Origin: Thiotrichales bacterium 19S9-11
Lineage (GTDB): Bacteria; Pseudomonadota; Gammaproteobacteria; Francisellales; Francisellaceae
Assembly: GCA_021713395.1 (NCBI GenBank)
Contig: JAKJJT010000009.1
Span: 1-64,000, forward strand
Reading direction: 5' to 3'
Length of the DNA: 64,000 nucleotides
Shown here: one piece after another, positions 41,932 to 49,513 of the stretch
Position numbering within the stretch: the first letter of the stretch is position 1
Layout: the number at the start of each line of letters is the position of its first letter
Position numbers and translations under genes: made by a program
The notes under the pieces: generated by a model
Seen by the model: the letters and a program-made list of their open reading frames with translations, nothing else
Databases searched by the model: none
Told to the model about the DNA's origin: nothing

Positions 41932-44088
41932 TTAATGAGAAGGTGTACTTTCTTTATCATGTGCAAAGCGCACGCTGCGCTGGCTTGATACAGGCATTGG
42001 GTTTGGTTTTTGCTGTTTACTATTACTACTAGATCCAACTTCATTAAAATTTGCTTCGGCATAAAGCGTGAAACAATTTTCTTTCATTTGAGTAAATGCC
42101 TGCGAAATTAGTGGGTTACTTTCTTTTTTGCTCTGTACATAGCTGCTTAACTCATCAATCTGCATATTATCTATTACACAAGGCTCATCATAAGTAGTTT
42201 TATTTTTACTAGATTTTTTGCTCTTATCAGACTTCTTGCTGGATTTTTCATTTTCATACTGTTCATAAACTTCTTGATAGGCTGATTTAAACTGCTTTTC
42301 TGTATATTTATTTATGCTATTGTTAGCCTTAGATAAAACAAAATACTTTATAATATCATCTGAAAAAGCAGCATCTAAAAACTTTCCGTCTTTCATTCCT
42401 AAGGCGTTTTCAATAAATGAGCTAGTGCATCTATTGTATATTTCAAGAGATGTTGATTTGTAATCTTTTATTGCATTTGTAAATTTCAACAAAACTTCTC
42501 CAGAACCCAGAGACTTAGCTTTAGGTAGTAAATCATATAGATATTGGTATAGCTTATTTCGACCTACTTCATCTTCACACATTTTATCAACCAGGGCACA
42601 AATCAAAGCTTCTCTTCTAGTATCCATAGCGAAGTGTAATGCAACTTTTTCACCTCCATACATTGTCTCTTCAGAAACACCTGTTGGCGTCATTTTTTTA
42701 ATTAGTTCTAGTGCTATATCTATTTGATCTTTTTGAAGTGTTATATGTAATGGTGTAGCGTCTGCGTTAAGCACACTACTAGATCTATACTGAATTTTTT
42801 TATCTAATTCTTCTGGAGGCAAAGCTTTAATTAATGCTAAAGCTATACTTTTCTTACCATTTTCAATTGCATCAATTAAAGGCGTAATACCTTGAGAGCC
42901 TGGTCTATTTAAATCTTTTGAGTCCATATAAGGAATGAACATATAAACCAATGCGTTATACTTTTGGCTATACTCAGCTATCTGATACTGACAAGCTTTA
43001 TGTACGATTAAACTAAAAAGATTTTCCTTGTTATCTCCATACTTTCTAGAAGCCAGTTCTTTTTTATCTACTTTAAAAAATAGTTGTCTAATTAATGAAA
43101 CAAGTTCATTTATAATTTTGCCATCAGTTTCTATAAAATAATGTTTTATCGTGTTATATAATAGACTATTTTTTAGTATAGCCTCGCTTAAACCCTCCCC
43201 CTTTTCTTTAAGTAAACTAGTAGCTTCTTTTGCATACTTAAGTTTAAAAATCTCAGGTGTGTTTCTATGAATAATCTTTTCTATATAAAAAGCAAGCTTC
43301 TCATGATCATCATTAAGCGCACTAACTGTCTTTTCTATTAAAGGCTGAATTATTGCTGACATATCACGAGTATGATGATGCAACCTTTCTGCTCTCTCTA
43401 AAGGCGTTTCTTTAAGATAGTCTGTAGTTCTTTTACTGAACTCTTTTGTATCTATTTTTTCAATTAATAGTTTAAAGATTTTAAGATATTGCTCATGATG
43501 ATCGCAATAAAAAGCTCCCTTATAATAATCAATCACATGATGCAGAAGATTGATTTGCTCAGATAGCTGATCCGGTGTCATATTCTCAATTAACAAAAGC
43601 ACAATATCTGTTTTTTTGTAGAATAGTAGTTCTGAAAAATCTATTTTTACGTCTTTTAAGGACTCAAAGGTAGTAATTTTATTTAAATATTCTTCAAATA
43701 ACAAATTAACTATTATTAATGTATTTTTATTAACAGCCACATAACTATAAAAACGTTTGAAGGTATCACGATAAATAGATTCAAAGGTATTACTATCAAA
43801 TTTATAATTTGCAATTATTAATCCTGCTACTGCTATTTCATCTGTGCTTAACGCTTTCTGCCACAATGCACAAATAATTGAATTTGCATTCTTCAGCTCT
43901 TCCTCATTTGCTTCATTTAAACGAGTAATGATTTCAATAACAATGTTAAGTCGATCTATTTGATTAACTATTTTATCATCAAAAAATAAATCAATTACAT
44001 GTTTTTGGGTATCAAAATCCTTTTCATTAAGCTTATTTAATAACGCCTCCAAGCTTTCACTATTTTCAATTCCTTCTAATAACGACAC
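41932..44088 (-). CDS. Large helical protein with a few ankyrin-like repeats
   Basis: 718 residues, almost all predicted helical and charged. About residues 395-510 contain two or three ankyrin-like units (TPLIDAIENGKKSIALALIKAL; ATPLHITLQKDQIDIALELIKKM; VALHFAMDTRREALICALVDKM). A lysine/serine-rich stretch follows near 620-640 (KKSDKSKKSSKNK), then a disordered tail ending RSVRFAHDKESTPSH. No signal peptide or membrane segment. The layout, with the neighbouring repeat protein, fits a secreted effector, but nothing proves secretion. ATG at 44088; no operon partner is evident. Confidence 0.65.
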   Translation of the reverse strand: MSLLEGIENSESLEALLNKLNEKDFDTQKHVIDLFFDDKIVNQIDRLNIVIEIITRLNEANEEELKNANSIICALWQKALSTDEIAVAGLIIANYKFDSNTFESIYRDTFKRFYSYVAVNKNTLIIVNLLFEEYLNKITTFESLKDVKIDFSELLFYKKTDIVLLLIENMTPDQLSEQINLLHHVIDYYKGAFYCDHHEQYLKIFKLLIEKIDTKEFSKRTTDYLKETPLERAERLHHHTRDMSAIIQPLIEKTVSALNDDHEKLAFYIEKIIHRNTPEIFKLKYAKEATSLLKEKGEGLSEAILKNSLLYNTIKHYFIETDGKIINELVSLIRQLFFKVDKKELASRKYGDNKENLFSLIVHKACQYQIAEYSQKYNALVYMFIPYMDSKDLNRPGSQGITPLIDAIENGKKSIALALIKALPPEELDKKIQYRSSSVLNADATPLHITLQKDQIDIALELIKKMTPTGVSEETMYGGEKVALHFAMDTRREALICALVDKMCEDEVGRNKLYQYLYDLLPKAKSLGSGEVLLKFTNAIKDYKSTSLEIYNRCTSSFIENALGMKDGKFLDAAFSDDIIKYFVLSKANNSINKYTEKQFKSAYQEVYEQYENEKSSKKSDKSKKSSKNKTTYDEPCVIDNMQIDELSSYVQSKKESNPLISQAFTQMKENCFTLYAEANFNEVGSSSNSKQQKPNPMPVSSQRSVRFAHDKESTPSH

Positions 44089-44174
44089 ACTTTTCCCTAA
44101 ACAACTAAACTTGATATTTTCTTTATAACATTACACACTACAGGACAGTAATAGCTTAAGTTATTGATTTTTAA

Positions 44175-45452
44175 TTAGTCATCTAAAACCATGGCAGCAT
44201 GATTATTCTGGCCTGGCTGTACTTCTCTCATAGGCTGTGGCGGCATTCTAGGGGTATCGATTCCGCTATCTAATGCTTTTCTCTTCTTTCTATTAGGCTT
44301 ATATCCCGGATTCTTAAAAAGCTCAACTTTCATTGCGCGTTGAGCTTTTAACACATTATTTCCTGCTAGGTCTATATATGCAGAGTACTTACTTTCAGGT
44401 ATCTTATCACCAATAGCATACGCCCTTTCAGAAGATAGTATTTTTTCAATACGTTTGACGAGATCATCACCTTGAACATTTAGATAAGCCACAAACTGAG
44501 CAGCTGATACCTTACCAATGGCTCTTGAACTATGAGAAGCAAGTATTTTTTCAATACGATTTGCTAATACCGCATCGCCTTGAACATCTAGATAAGCCTC
44601 TAACTGAGCAGCTGATACCTCCCCAATGGCTCTTGAACTATGAGAAGCAAGTATTTTTCCAATACGCTTTGCTAATACCGCATCGTCTTGAACATTTAGA
44701 TAAGCCTCTAACTGAGCAGCTGATATCTTATCAATGGCTTTTGAATTATGAGAAGCAAGTATTTTTTCAATACGATTTGCTAATACCGCATCGCCTTGAA
44801 CATCTAGATAAGCCTCTAACTGAGCAGCGGGTATCTTATCAATGGCTTTTGAGCACTGAGAAGCAAGTACTTTTTCAATACGTTTTGCTAATACCGCATC
44901 GTCTTGAACATCTAGATAAGCCTCTAACCGAGCAGCTGGTATCCTACCAATAGCTTCTGAACCATGAGAAGCAAGTATTTTTTCAATACGTTTTGTTGCT
45001 AATACCGCATCGTCTTGAACATCTAGATAAGCCTCTAACTGAGCAGCAGGTATCTTATTAATGGCTTTTGAGCACTGAGAAGCAAGTACTTTTTCAATAC
45101 GTTTTGTTGCTAATACCGCATCGTCTTGAACATTTAGATAAGCCTCTAACTGAGCAGCGGGTATCTTATCAACGGCACTTGAGCACTGAGAAGCAAGTAT
45201 TTTTTCAATACGTTTTGCTAATACCGCATCGTCTTGAACATTTAGATAGGTCATGAACTGAGCAGCTGATATCTTATCAATGGCTTTTGAGTTACGAGAA
45301 GTAAGTATTTTTTCAATACGTTTTGCTAATACCGCATCGTCTTGAACATCTAGATAATCCTCTAACCGATCCAATATGGTAGAAATGCCTACTAATTTAC
45401 GAGCAGTAAGCCTTTCTTCTATACCTAGTATTTCTTTTCTACTTAATGGCAT
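44175..45452 (-). CDS. Tandem 36-residue helical-repeat protein with NLS-like tail
   Basis: 425 residues. A 35-residue cap is followed by nine tandem repeats of 36-37 residues (36-361), each of the form VQDDAVLAKRIEKILAS-xx-SKAIDKI then PAAQLEAYLD, predicted to be two helices with short loops. The two residues after LAS differ most: RN, QC, QC, HG, QC, HN, HS, HS; the next eight vary less. A half repeat, a basic cluster KPNRKKRK (385-392), Pro-rich segment and acidic end (MVLDD) complete it. This recalls TALE-like DNA-binding proteins in layout, but it could equally be another alpha-solenoid (HEAT, OPR or mTERF-like). No known domain is certain. Two repeats (3 and 4) carry an extra Thr. ATG at 45452. 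Confidence 0.75.
   Translation of the reverse strand: MPLSRKEILGIEERLTARKLVGISTILDRLEDYLDVQDDAVLAKRIEKILTSRNSKAIDKISAAQFMTYLNVQDDAVLAKRIEKILASQCSSAVDKIPAAQLEAYLNVQDDAVLATKRIEKVLASQCSKAINKIPAAQLEAYLDVQDDAVLATKRIEKILASHGSEAIGRIPAARLEAYLDVQDDAVLAKRIEKVLASQCSKAIDKIPAAQLEAYLDVQGDAVLANRIEKILASHNSKAIDKISAAQLEAYLNVQDDAVLAKRIGKILASHSSRAIGEVSAAQLEAYLDVQGDAVLANRIEKILASHSSRAIGKVSAAQFVAYLNVQGDDLVKRIEKILSSERAYAIGDKIPESKYSAYIDLAGNNVLKAQRAMKVELFKNPGYKPNRKKRKALDSGIDTPRMPPQPMREVQPGQNNHAAMVLDD
44370..45347. repeat. Nine tandem 108-111-bp coding repeats
   Basis: The DNA units of the gene above are highly similar, for example GAGAAGCAAGTATTTTTTC and AATACCGCATCGTCTTGAAC recur in almost every unit. Two units have an extra in-frame codon. 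Such near identity points to recent expansion by unequal recombination, so the copy number may differ between strains. Confidence 0.95.
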
Positions 45453-45796
45453 CTTTACAACCTCTTAAAATTATTGCGTCAATAATTATTAATTGACTTA
45501 TTTCGACAATATAAGTGATATCATTACAGTTGTAAATGATGCAGTTCAATATATTTATATATCGCATGCAAGAAAAACAACTTATGCATGTCATACAGGC
45601 ACCCTCAACTTAAAGTTGGCGTGTAAATGTGACATTCTTTGGCCGAAGCAAGTTGGAGGTTGTTATATGAATCAAAAATCTAAACGCCATCGTTATCCTG
45701 TATCAACTATTAACCTGAGCTCGAAAAAAGTAATTTAACTAATTGATATTTATAGTATTATGATGAGATAAAAATTCACAAACCACATCACTAATT
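45453..45796. other. Intergenic region with a possible transposase start relic
   Basis: About 340 bases upstream of the repeat-protein gene; its promoter must lie here. A good ribosome-binding site (GGAGGT) precedes an ATG at 45667 that opens 23 codons (MNQKSKRHRYPVSTIN...), similar in style to the start of IS6-family transposases, and ends at 45738. An open frame from 45493 includes this stretch but does not look like a gene. Otherwise nothing is seen. Confidence 0.35.
45667..45738 (+). pseudogene. Possible N-terminal relic of an IS6-type transposase
   Basis: ATG at 45667 after GGAGGT; reads MNQKSKRHRYPVSTINLSS and stops at 45736-45738. The RYPxxxI pattern shortly after the start is typical of IS6-family transposases. 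Only 23 codons remain and no terminal repeats are visible, so this is a weak call. Confidence 0.2.
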
Positions 45797-46113
45797 ATGG
45801 AAAATTTACTCATCACAACATTTTGTCGCCTAGACGACTTCTGCATTATCCTTTCTAACAGTTAGTGAAATAGCTACAATCTTAGTTATGTTCCAGCAAG
45901 TCAAATGGCGTATATTTAAAAATTAATACAATGACTTTGTTTGTATTTACTGGAAAAATTACTTTGTCAAGTTACCCAGTTATAACCGTTTTGTTAAATT
46001 AATAGAACAGGCTATGTTACCACTAAGCTTATTTATTTTAGCTAACCAAGGCAAGCAAACAGGCATTTACTACATTGACTCATCTAAACTGCCAGTTTGT
46101 CATAATTTAAGAG
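45797..46113 (+). pseudogene. Decayed IS982-family transposase fragment
   Basis: Three pieces in different frames read together like the first part of an IS982 transposase: MENLLITTFCRLDDFCIILS from the ATG at 45797, then VSEIATILVMFQQVKWRIFKN near 45860-45920, then from 45927 NDFVCIYWKNYFVKLPSYNRF, QAMLPLSLFI and GIYYIDSSKLPVCHNLRA. The SYNRFVxL and IDSxxLxVCHN motifs are characteristic. Frameshifts and a missing DDE remainder show it is dead. It ends against the stop codon of the next gene. Confidence 0.75.
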
Positions 46114-47523
46114 CTAAGCGTCAAAAGGCCCACAAACAAGTGCGCGCTGTAAACCTTGCTTTGATGGGTTCAAGCCATTAATTAGTTTTTCTTCATTGAT
46201 TAATACATCAAGAATCTGACCTGAATAACGAATGGTACTTTCTTTTTCCACGCCCAACATTGGCCAACCCCAAATCGCTGAGATATAAACCCCATCTTGC
46301 TCAAAGTAGGGATCAGTTAAAAAAGTACAACTTAAAACGGGTTCAACTGGACTTCTATTAGTTGGGCTTCCGCCAACTAAGTCAACAATAACAGAACCAT
46401 CTTTAATAACATCTTTGACATGCTCATTAGTAATTAGATAATTAACGCCCCGTAGTTCTTGTGCTTGCTCTGCGCCATTAACAATTAGATCAGCTCGGCT
46501 AAGCCACTTTTCAATCATTGCTTTATCTGTGTGCTTACGCCCTAATACATGAATTGCTTTAACATTTTGTTGATAAAGCTCATCAATTGCACCTTGACCA
46601 ACATTGCCAAAACCTAAAACAACAGCAACAACATCTTTGGCTTCCTTATTGCTCTTTTCTTCTAATAACTTTAAACCATAACGAGCACCAGCTTGCCCTG
46701 TTTCATGTAAACATTGAATGCGTCTTTTACCAAAGGTAAATGGCTTATGTGATGATCGATAAGCTTCAATGACACTCTGACCATGTCTTTCTTCAAAGTC
46801 TACTAAGTCAGCAACAATAGCTCCTTGTGCTTTTAAGTCTTCAATTAATGCTATTTGATTCGGTTGATTAAACGTTTGAGAATCATAAAAAAACAAACTA
46901 TTTTGATCAATGCCTTCAAAGTCTTTTATGTTAACAGAGTCATTGAAAATGCGTAATGATTTAGGATCGCGGTTACTTGCTCTACGGATGGCACCTCTTA
47001 ATCGTTTTGTCCATTGAAAGATGTGCAAATTAACTTTATCCATCTTACCTAAATCAACATACTCAGCGATAAAATCTTTCATTGCTAATCGCGATAAAAT
47101 ATCTTCATCTGGCTCTTTTTTGGGAGATTCTAAAATCTCTTCCATCGCAATGACGTTGATCTTATTTTTTTCTAATAATAAAGCTCGCTCTGGATAAGAA
47201 TGAAAATGAGCCATACAAAATAAAGTACAACCTGGTTTCATTTGGTTAATACTTTCCATAGATGGGCCTTTAAACTTAATGATAAGATCCTTATCTTGAT
47301 AAATTTGATCTGCTGACTGGATAACTGCACCACAGGCTGTATATTCATCATCAGAATGTCCCATATTCAATCCAGCGCCAGCCTCAACATAAACATCAGC
47401 CCCTACTTTAACTAGTGCACCAACATCGCTAGGAATCATTACAACACGACGTTCTAAACCTTTTGGGTTTTCAGGAGACTCTATTTCTTTAACAATGGCT
47501 ATTTTTTTGAAAAATGGCGGCAT
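46114..47523 (-). CDS. Alanine dehydrogenase/PNT-family oxidoreductase
   Basis: 469 residues. The N-terminal AlaDH_PNT domain (about 8-150) has RRVVMIPSDVGALVKVGADVYVEAGAG and the Met/His substrate strip (LFCMAHFHSYPE). The NAD domain has VVLGFGNVGQGAID (Rossmann GxGxxG) and VDLVGGSPTNRSPVEP late. At 469 residues it is about 100 longer than alanine dehydrogenases; the extra part (about 130-240, including IFQWTKRLRGAIRRASNRDPKS) lies between the domains. It could be a divergent alanine or other amino-acid dehydrogenase; I cannot assign the substrate. It sits downstream of a truncated Rpn gene. ATG at 47523. Confidence 0.78.
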   Translation of the reverse strand: MPPFFKKIAIVKEIESPENPKGLERRVVMIPSDVGALVKVGADVYVEAGAGLNMGHSDDEYTACGAVIQSADQIYQDKDLIIKFKGPSMESINQMKPGCTLFCMAHFHSYPERALLLEKNKINVIAMEEILESPKKEPDEDILSRLAMKDFIAEYVDLGKMDKVNLHIFQWTKRLRGAIRRASNRDPKSLRIFNDSVNIKDFEGIDQNSLFFYDSQTFNQPNQIALIEDLKAQGAIVADLVDFEERHGQSVIEAYRSSHKPFTFGKRRIQCLHETGQAGARYGLKLLEEKSNKEAKDVVAVVLGFGNVGQGAIDELYQQNVKAIHVLGRKHTDKAMIEKWLSRADLIVNGAEQAQELRGVNYLITNEHVKDVIKDGSVIVDLVGGSPTNRSPVEPVLSCTFLTDPYFEQDGVYISAIWGWPMLGVEKESTIRYSGQILDVLINEEKLINGLNPSKQGLQRALVCGPFDA

Positions 47524-47558
47524 TTATATGTCCTTATTATTTTATAAATACTAAGCGT

Positions 47559-48233
47559 CTAATTTTTCTTTTGATTATCAAGATCTTTTTTAAGATTAAG
47601 CACTACTGACTCTTTTAGGCCTGTATATTTCACAATAGCGGCGACAGGCAAATTATCAGCCAACATGCTACATGCTGCTTCTTGTTTTTCTTGATTACGT
47701 CCTTGCTCTACTCCTTGTTCAATGCCTTGTTCAATGCCTTGTTCAATGCCTTCTTCTATCCCTTTCCGTAAACCTCTTTTTATTGCTTTAGCTTCTAGCT
47801 TTTCTAAATAAGTCATAAAATCACCACTTGTACCTTCACCAATAATTTCAACTAACTGTTGTATTGAGCCTTGATTAGCGTTTTTTCTGCTTTCTATGTA
47901 CAATAATACTTGGTTTAATAGCTTTTTACTAGCACTTAGAAAATACATCGATTGACTAGGATGATCTGATAACCACTGAATTAAATGACCAACTAGATTA
48001 TTGCGACTATATTTTAATAAATACTCAAATAAAAGCTCTGGATCAAGCCTAGCCAACTCCTTTTCACTCATAACTGTAAGGTCAATTAACTTAAAATCCT
48101 TAAAAGCATATTTTCGTGCAAGCTCTGTGTTTTCAAAAAGATCATAAATACAAGTTGAATAAGGGTAAGGACTGACCTGCCCATGGTAATACAGTATTGG
48201 CACAATAATAAAATTCCCTAGCATTAAGATCAA
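47559..48233 (-). pseudogene. Rpn-family nuclease (PD-(D/E)XK), N-terminally truncated
   Basis: 224 residues that begin in the middle of a recombination-promoting nuclease/transposase_31-like protein: VPILYYHGQVSPYPYSTCIYDLF is normally preceded by about 100 residues with the PD-(D/E)XK nuclease core. That part is absent here, and the upstream 90 bases do not encode it. The C-terminal half is normal for the family, with the GIEQGIEQGIEQGVEQG repeat and a helical end. It is probably inactive as a nuclease. ATG at 48233. Confidence 0.75.
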
Positions 48234-48326
48234 TCATTGCTATTATTTTATTTCATAATCTAACATTTATTAACTATGTCACACTTAAAAATTATTTAAA
48301 TATATAAATTGACTTTTGGTGTATTT

Positions 48327-48974
48327 TTAAATCTTAAGATGATGGATCGCATTGGGCTCTTGATTGGTTTTAACATAATTCCATAATGTTGAAATATGTT
48401 CTTGAGTCGCATCATTGCTGGTATCAATCTCAAGGTCATAACTTAAGTATTTATGACAAGTATCTTCTGATGACTGATATAAATTTTTGGCTCTATCTGC
48501 TCGATTGGACTCTCGCATTAAAAGCTTTTCTTTATTTGCATAAACTTTAACTAAATAAATTTTTGAACCTTCAAAGACTTCTTTTAGTGATTCAACCCAT
48601 GGCTTATGCCAAAACTGTTCATCACCAATCACATCAAAGCCTTGATCTAAAAATGACTTAATCGCCTGATAACGTGCTTTAACATACTGATGTGCTTTAT
48701 CCGTATGTTCAAATACAGGATATGGTTTTTCATCAGATCCTTTGTTAACCAAATCAAACATCAATTCACGTCGGATATCTCTTAAATAGGGTGAAAAAAT
48801 ATTTTTAGGAAATACATGAAATGCACTATCAATACCTAATGTTAGATAAAGTTTTTGATGTTTTTCAAAAGCAAAATTTTGGAAATTTTCTACTAATGTT
48901 GATTTACCTGCACTTGAGCCACCATTTAATAAAATAAAGTGTCCCTGATTATTTGAAGATGTCATGCTTTCCAT
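48327..48974 (-). CDS. Chloramphenicol phosphotransferase-like P-loop kinase
   Basis: 215 residues. Walker A GGSSAGKST (18-26) inside ILLNGGSSAGKSTLV, then LGIDSAFHVFP and a VIGDEQFWH second acidic strand: the pattern of the CPT family, named for the Streptomyces chloramphenicol 3-O-phosphotransferase. In most bacteria the substrate of such proteins is unknown, so antibiotic resistance should not be assumed. It overlaps the upstream membrane-protein gene by 13 bases. ATG at 48974 or M4. Confidence 0.8.
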   Translation of the reverse strand: MESMTSSNNQGHFILLNGGSSAGKSTLVENFQNFAFEKHQKLYLTLGIDSAFHVFPKNIFSPYLRDIRRELMFDLVNKGSDEKPYPVFEHTDKAHQYVKARYQAIKSFLDQGFDVIGDEQFWHKPWVESLKEVFEGSKIYLVKVYANKEKLLMRESNRADRAKNLYQSSEDTCHKYLSYDLEIDTSNDATQEHISTLWNYVKTNQEPNAIHHLKI

Positions 48975-49465
48975 TTTAATTGTTTATTTATTCTACTAAC
49001 GGCTATCCAATAATAAATCCATAAAATTAAAAAGATAAAAAGTGCAACAAAGCTGATTTTTGGAAGGTTAAATGTTAAAGGCAATACCATCATAATAAAG
49101 CCTAAACGAAACAACATGCTACTTTTTGCTTTTAACTGAGAGTCTAATTGTCGCTTTAATGCTCTAGGTACAATAAAAACTAAAAGAGCCCACATAAAAA
49201 TGTAACCGATAAAACTTAATATCGCTAAAAAGCTAAGCAAGGCTAAACTCGTTTCAACTTCCATTACAACTAGCAAACTAATTAAGAAGTAAACCATAAA
49301 TGGCAATGCTGCAGGGAAAGCAATCCAAGTTTTTATTTTACTTTGAACCGGCAGCTGTCTCCCCAAGTAAAAAATGCTTTTTAAAAAAAGAAAATATAAT
49401 ATTAAAGAAATACTTGGTACAAGCATTGTAGTTAAATAAATAATCCCTGACAAACTCTCACCCAT
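48962..49465 (-). CDS. Small integral membrane protein of unknown function
   Basis: 167 residues with four or five hydrophobic helices (about 8-30, 45-66, 73-100, 118-137, 138-156) separated by short basic loops. No recognisable family. It overlaps the CPT-like kinase gene by 13 bases, so the two are translated together, and lies 48 bases after bamA. ATG at 49465. Confidence 0.7.
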   Translation of the reverse strand: MGESLSGIIYLTTMLVPSISLILYFLFLKSIFYLGRQLPVQSKIKTWIAFPAALPFMVYFLISLLVVMEVETSLALLSFLAILSFIGYIFMWALLVFIVPRALKRQLDSQLKAKSSMLFRLGFIMMVLPLTFNLPKISFVALFIFLILWIYYWIAVSRINKQLKWKA

Positions 49466-49513
49466 GGTTAACCAACCTTACAAAAAACAACGACAATTAT
49501 ATATTATAATAGT

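Noticed and set aside
44525-45256. Plus-strand repeat frames over the 36-residue repeat gene
   Set aside because: Shadow frames produced by the 108-base coding repeat on the minus strand; no plausible start region.
45493-45738. 81-codon ORF as a real gene
   Set aside because: Mixed composition without family signs; only the part from 45667 has a ribosome-binding site and it looks like a transposase relic.
48327-48974. Chloramphenicol resistance gene
   Set aside because: Membership in the CPT-like family does not establish the substrate; most members are uncharacterised kinases.
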